DNA of 7,251 nt from Campylobacterales bacterium (GTDB taxonomy: Bacteria > Campylobacterota > Campylobacteria > Campylobacterales > Sulfurovaceae): contig JACXUN010000078.1 in the NCBI GenBank assembly GCA_014763905.1, forward strand, positions 1 through 7,251, written 5' to 3'. Each line of letters begins with the position of its first letter. Within the stretch, counting starts at the first letter, position 1. Below are positions 5,836 through 7,251 of this stretch, piece after piece. The position numbers were made by a program, and so were the translations under genes. The notes beneath the pieces are model-generated. The model was not told the DNA's origin and did no database searches. It worked only from the letters and a program-made list of their open reading frames with translations.

Positions 5836-7131
5836 TTAGTTTCTTGATTTAATATCAAGCACTAGTTCATGTTCACCGACTTCAAGGGTTATCTGACTGG
5901 AAGCGGTACCGTTGGCTACCAATTTTATGGTATTTTTATCGATGAAATCTATATCAAGCAACGAAGGGTATTGCAGATCACCCAATACATCCTGCCGATG
6001 TCGAGGCGGAAAATAGAAAATAGTCGGTTCATTTTCTACAATGCGATAGCTCTCTTGACGGTCATTAACTTGATGAAACGGTTTACTAAACCGTTTGGTA
6101 TGGAAGTGCCATTCTGTTTTCCTAATAATCCCATCCAGTTCATAAACCGCTTGGGCATAGTAGGTGCTGTTCCACTCCAATCTCTTAAGCGGAAAGAGAG
6201 CAAATTCATACTTTTTGAGTTGCTGATTGGGATCACATTTATGATCATAGACGAGCGTATCGGTAATCTCTTGTTGACGTTGATCAAAAAGCCTAAAACT
6301 GATCATTCTAAGCGATTGAACCCGAGCCTCATTGAAACTGATACTGATTGGAAAACCGCTGACACTATGGTTGGGAAGGGGATCAGGCAGTTCATCATAG
6401 AAAGCAGGCGGGATATCCTCTTGACCGTTAAACGGATAGATAACAACCTGTTTGTTACGATACTTGTGTGCAAAAACCGCTTCAAAAAAATCTTCTTTGG
6501 TTACAGTTTGTTTCGGATCGGCACAAACTTTATCGATATGGTTACTGTTATATATTTTAGAGGTAGATTTCCGATTACGGCAGAGTTCAACCAATGATTT
6601 GCTTCCCATATCGTAAACAAAAGCAGTTTTGTCCTTTTGTATCAAATTCTGATCCACCCCGATGCCGATCTCATCGATATGAAAATCCAGAAATCCAAAC
6701 CGATGATAGATAGCTGCCATCAACCCGTCAATGGAGTCTTCATAACCCAAACTGTTACTAGAAACATTTTCAATAATCAAAGGTGTCTGATACCCGGTAC
6801 GGATACTACGGTCAGAGCCGTATTGACCGCTGTAGCTGGAAAGTTTATGATCTTCATAGTGACCGATCTTATCATTAACGATTAAATATTTGGCGTGATT
6901 TCTAGCGGCTTGCTGTAAATTTTTATTGACAGTCAACGGTACCAAACCCGCTCCAATCCGAAGTTCATTAAGTTGATTGAGTGCTTTTTGCTCCTCCAAT
7001 GTGATCATCAAGGTCGGTGCCTCTTTGATCGTAATCGATTGTGGGATGGTACTGTTCGCCGTTAGATAGATATAACTGCACAAAAGAAAGATAAGAGTTA
7101 ATATGAAAGTACGTGTGGCAACGATTTGCAT
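5836..7131 (-). CDS. Exported CAP (SCP/PR-1-like) domain protein
   Basis: This 431-residue protein begins with a hydrophobic segment (about 8-24) serving as a signal peptide or N-terminal anchor, so it acts outside the cytoplasm. Residues 46-177 form a CAP/SCP domain: LNQLNELRIGAGLVPLTVNK (51-70) is the typical first helix and loop, with His79 (NHAKYL), His91 (GHYED), Glu121 (IIENVSS) and His143 (IYHRF) as the likely cavity residues, and DEIGIGV (153-159) as a core strand. The remaining 250 residues are beta-rich; ISISFNEARVQSLRMISFRL (262-281) suggests an Ig-like fold. The exact function of bacterial CAP proteins is mostly unknown. The start at 7131 has GAGG nearby upstream. It is a probable single-gene transcript with a candidate extended -10 promoter at 7165. 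No clear terminator follows; a 6-bp hairpin (5843-5859) lies inside the last codons. Confidence 0.85.
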   Translation of the reverse strand: MQIVATRTFILTLIFLLCSYIYLTANSTIPQSITIKEAPTLMITLEEQKALNQLNELRIGAGLVPLTVNKNLQQAARNHAKYLIVNDKIGHYEDHKLSSYSGQYGSDRSIRTGYQTPLIIENVSSNSLGYEDSIDGLMAAIYHRFGFLDFHIDEIGIGVDQNLIQKDKTAFVYDMGSKSLVELCRNRKSTSKIYNSNHIDKVCADPKQTVTKEDFFEAVFAHKYRNKQVVIYPFNGQEDIPPAFYDELPDPLPNHSVSGFPISISFNEARVQSLRMISFRLFDQRQQEITDTLVYDHKCDPNQQLKKYEFALFPLKRLEWNSTYYAQAVYELDGIIRKTEWHFHTKRFSKPFHQVNDRQESYRIVENEPTIFYFPPRHRQDVLGDLQYPSLLDIDFIDKNTIKLVANGTASSQITLEVGEHELVLDIKSRN

Positions 7132-7164
7132 TGGATTTACCTCACTTTCGGTTCTATATTTACC

Positions 7165-7193
7165 AGTATATCAGAAAAAATATTAAAAATTAA
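7165..7193 (-). promoter_or_regulatory. Candidate extended -10 promoter for the CAP gene
   Basis: On the minus strand TGATATACT (7165-7173) combines an extended -10 TG with TATACT, 17 bases after a poor -35 match TTAATT (7188-7193). Transcription would begin about 27 bases before the start codon. Promoters with a good extended -10 and weak -35 are usual in Campylobacterota. The surrounding DNA is AT-rich, so this remains a candidate. Confidence 0.45.
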
Positions 7194-7240
7194 CAATATA
7201 AATTATAATTAAACATAAAGAGTGTAGTTTTAATATTATT

Positions 7241-7251
7241 AACCTGAGTTC
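7241..7251 (+). repeat. Dispersed repeat, copy C (cut by window end)
   Basis: The last 11 bases, AACCTGAGTTC, equal the first 11 bases of copy B, in the same orientation, and the window stops there. By chance an exact 11-base match at the very point where the 23-base unit begins is unlikely but not excluded. If complete, copies B and C would be direct repeats about 6.1 kb apart enclosing the sox operon, the PAS gene and the CAP gene. Confidence 0.55.

Noticed and set aside
5843..5859. CTTGAT/ATCAAG hairpin as terminator of the CAP gene
   Set aside because: It lies inside the coding end and no T-run follows directly.
5869..6597. A 242-codon plus-strand frame opposite the CAP gene
   Set aside because: It is fully antisense to a gene with clear domain motifs and signal sequence, and its translation shows no recognisable family or ribosome site.
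1..7251. CRISPR array, tRNA, rRNA or transposase gene
   Set aside because: No regularly spaced direct repeats, no cloverleaf or rRNA signature, and no transposase-like translation were seen.

Overview
The window looks like chromosomal DNA of a sulfur-oxidising member of the Campylobacterota (a Sulfurimonas/Sulfurovum-type organism). Three things point there: a soxC-soxD-soxY-soxZ cluster standing apart from the other sox genes, a futalosine-pathway menaquinone gene of the MqnD type, and a single-domain PAS protein of a kind common in this group. Intergenic DNA is very AT-rich and Shine-Dalgarno sites are of the AAAGGAG type. Genus is inference only.

Layout. 1-219: no convincing gene; it holds one copy of a 23-bp repeat (77-99) and a perfect 25-bp inverted repeat (132-198) just upstream of mqnD. 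220-1083 (+): mqnD. 1099-1263 (+): a possible 54-codon membrane peptide, in frame with mqnD after its stop, with a second repeat copy inside it in opposite orientation to the first (1141-1163). 1279-1295: terminator of the sox operon. 1305-4809 (-): soxC, soxD, soxY, soxZ in transcription order, with a near-consensus promoter before soxC and a weaker candidate before soxY. 5013-5054: long bidirectional terminator. 5196-5720 (-): PAS-domain protein with a doubtful 5' end. 5836-7131 (-): exported CAP-domain protein. 7241-7251: first 11 bases of what looks like a third repeat copy, cut by the window edge.

How the genes work together. SoxYZ carries sulfur intermediates on a cysteine near the SoxY C-terminus, and SoxCD (molybdenum subunit plus dihaem cytochrome c) oxidises the bound sulfane sulfur. 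These four genes therefore form the sulfane-oxidising arm of the periplasmic thiosulfate-oxidising system. soxX, soxA and soxB are absent and must lie elsewhere if the pathway is complete. MqnD supplies menaquinone. No functional link between the PAS or CAP protein and sulfur oxidation is visible.

The protein-coding content is familiar. The least explained structure is non-coding: the 23-bp repeat present two or three times, and the long perfect palindrome before mqnD. I see no CRISPR array, tRNA, rRNA or transposase gene.
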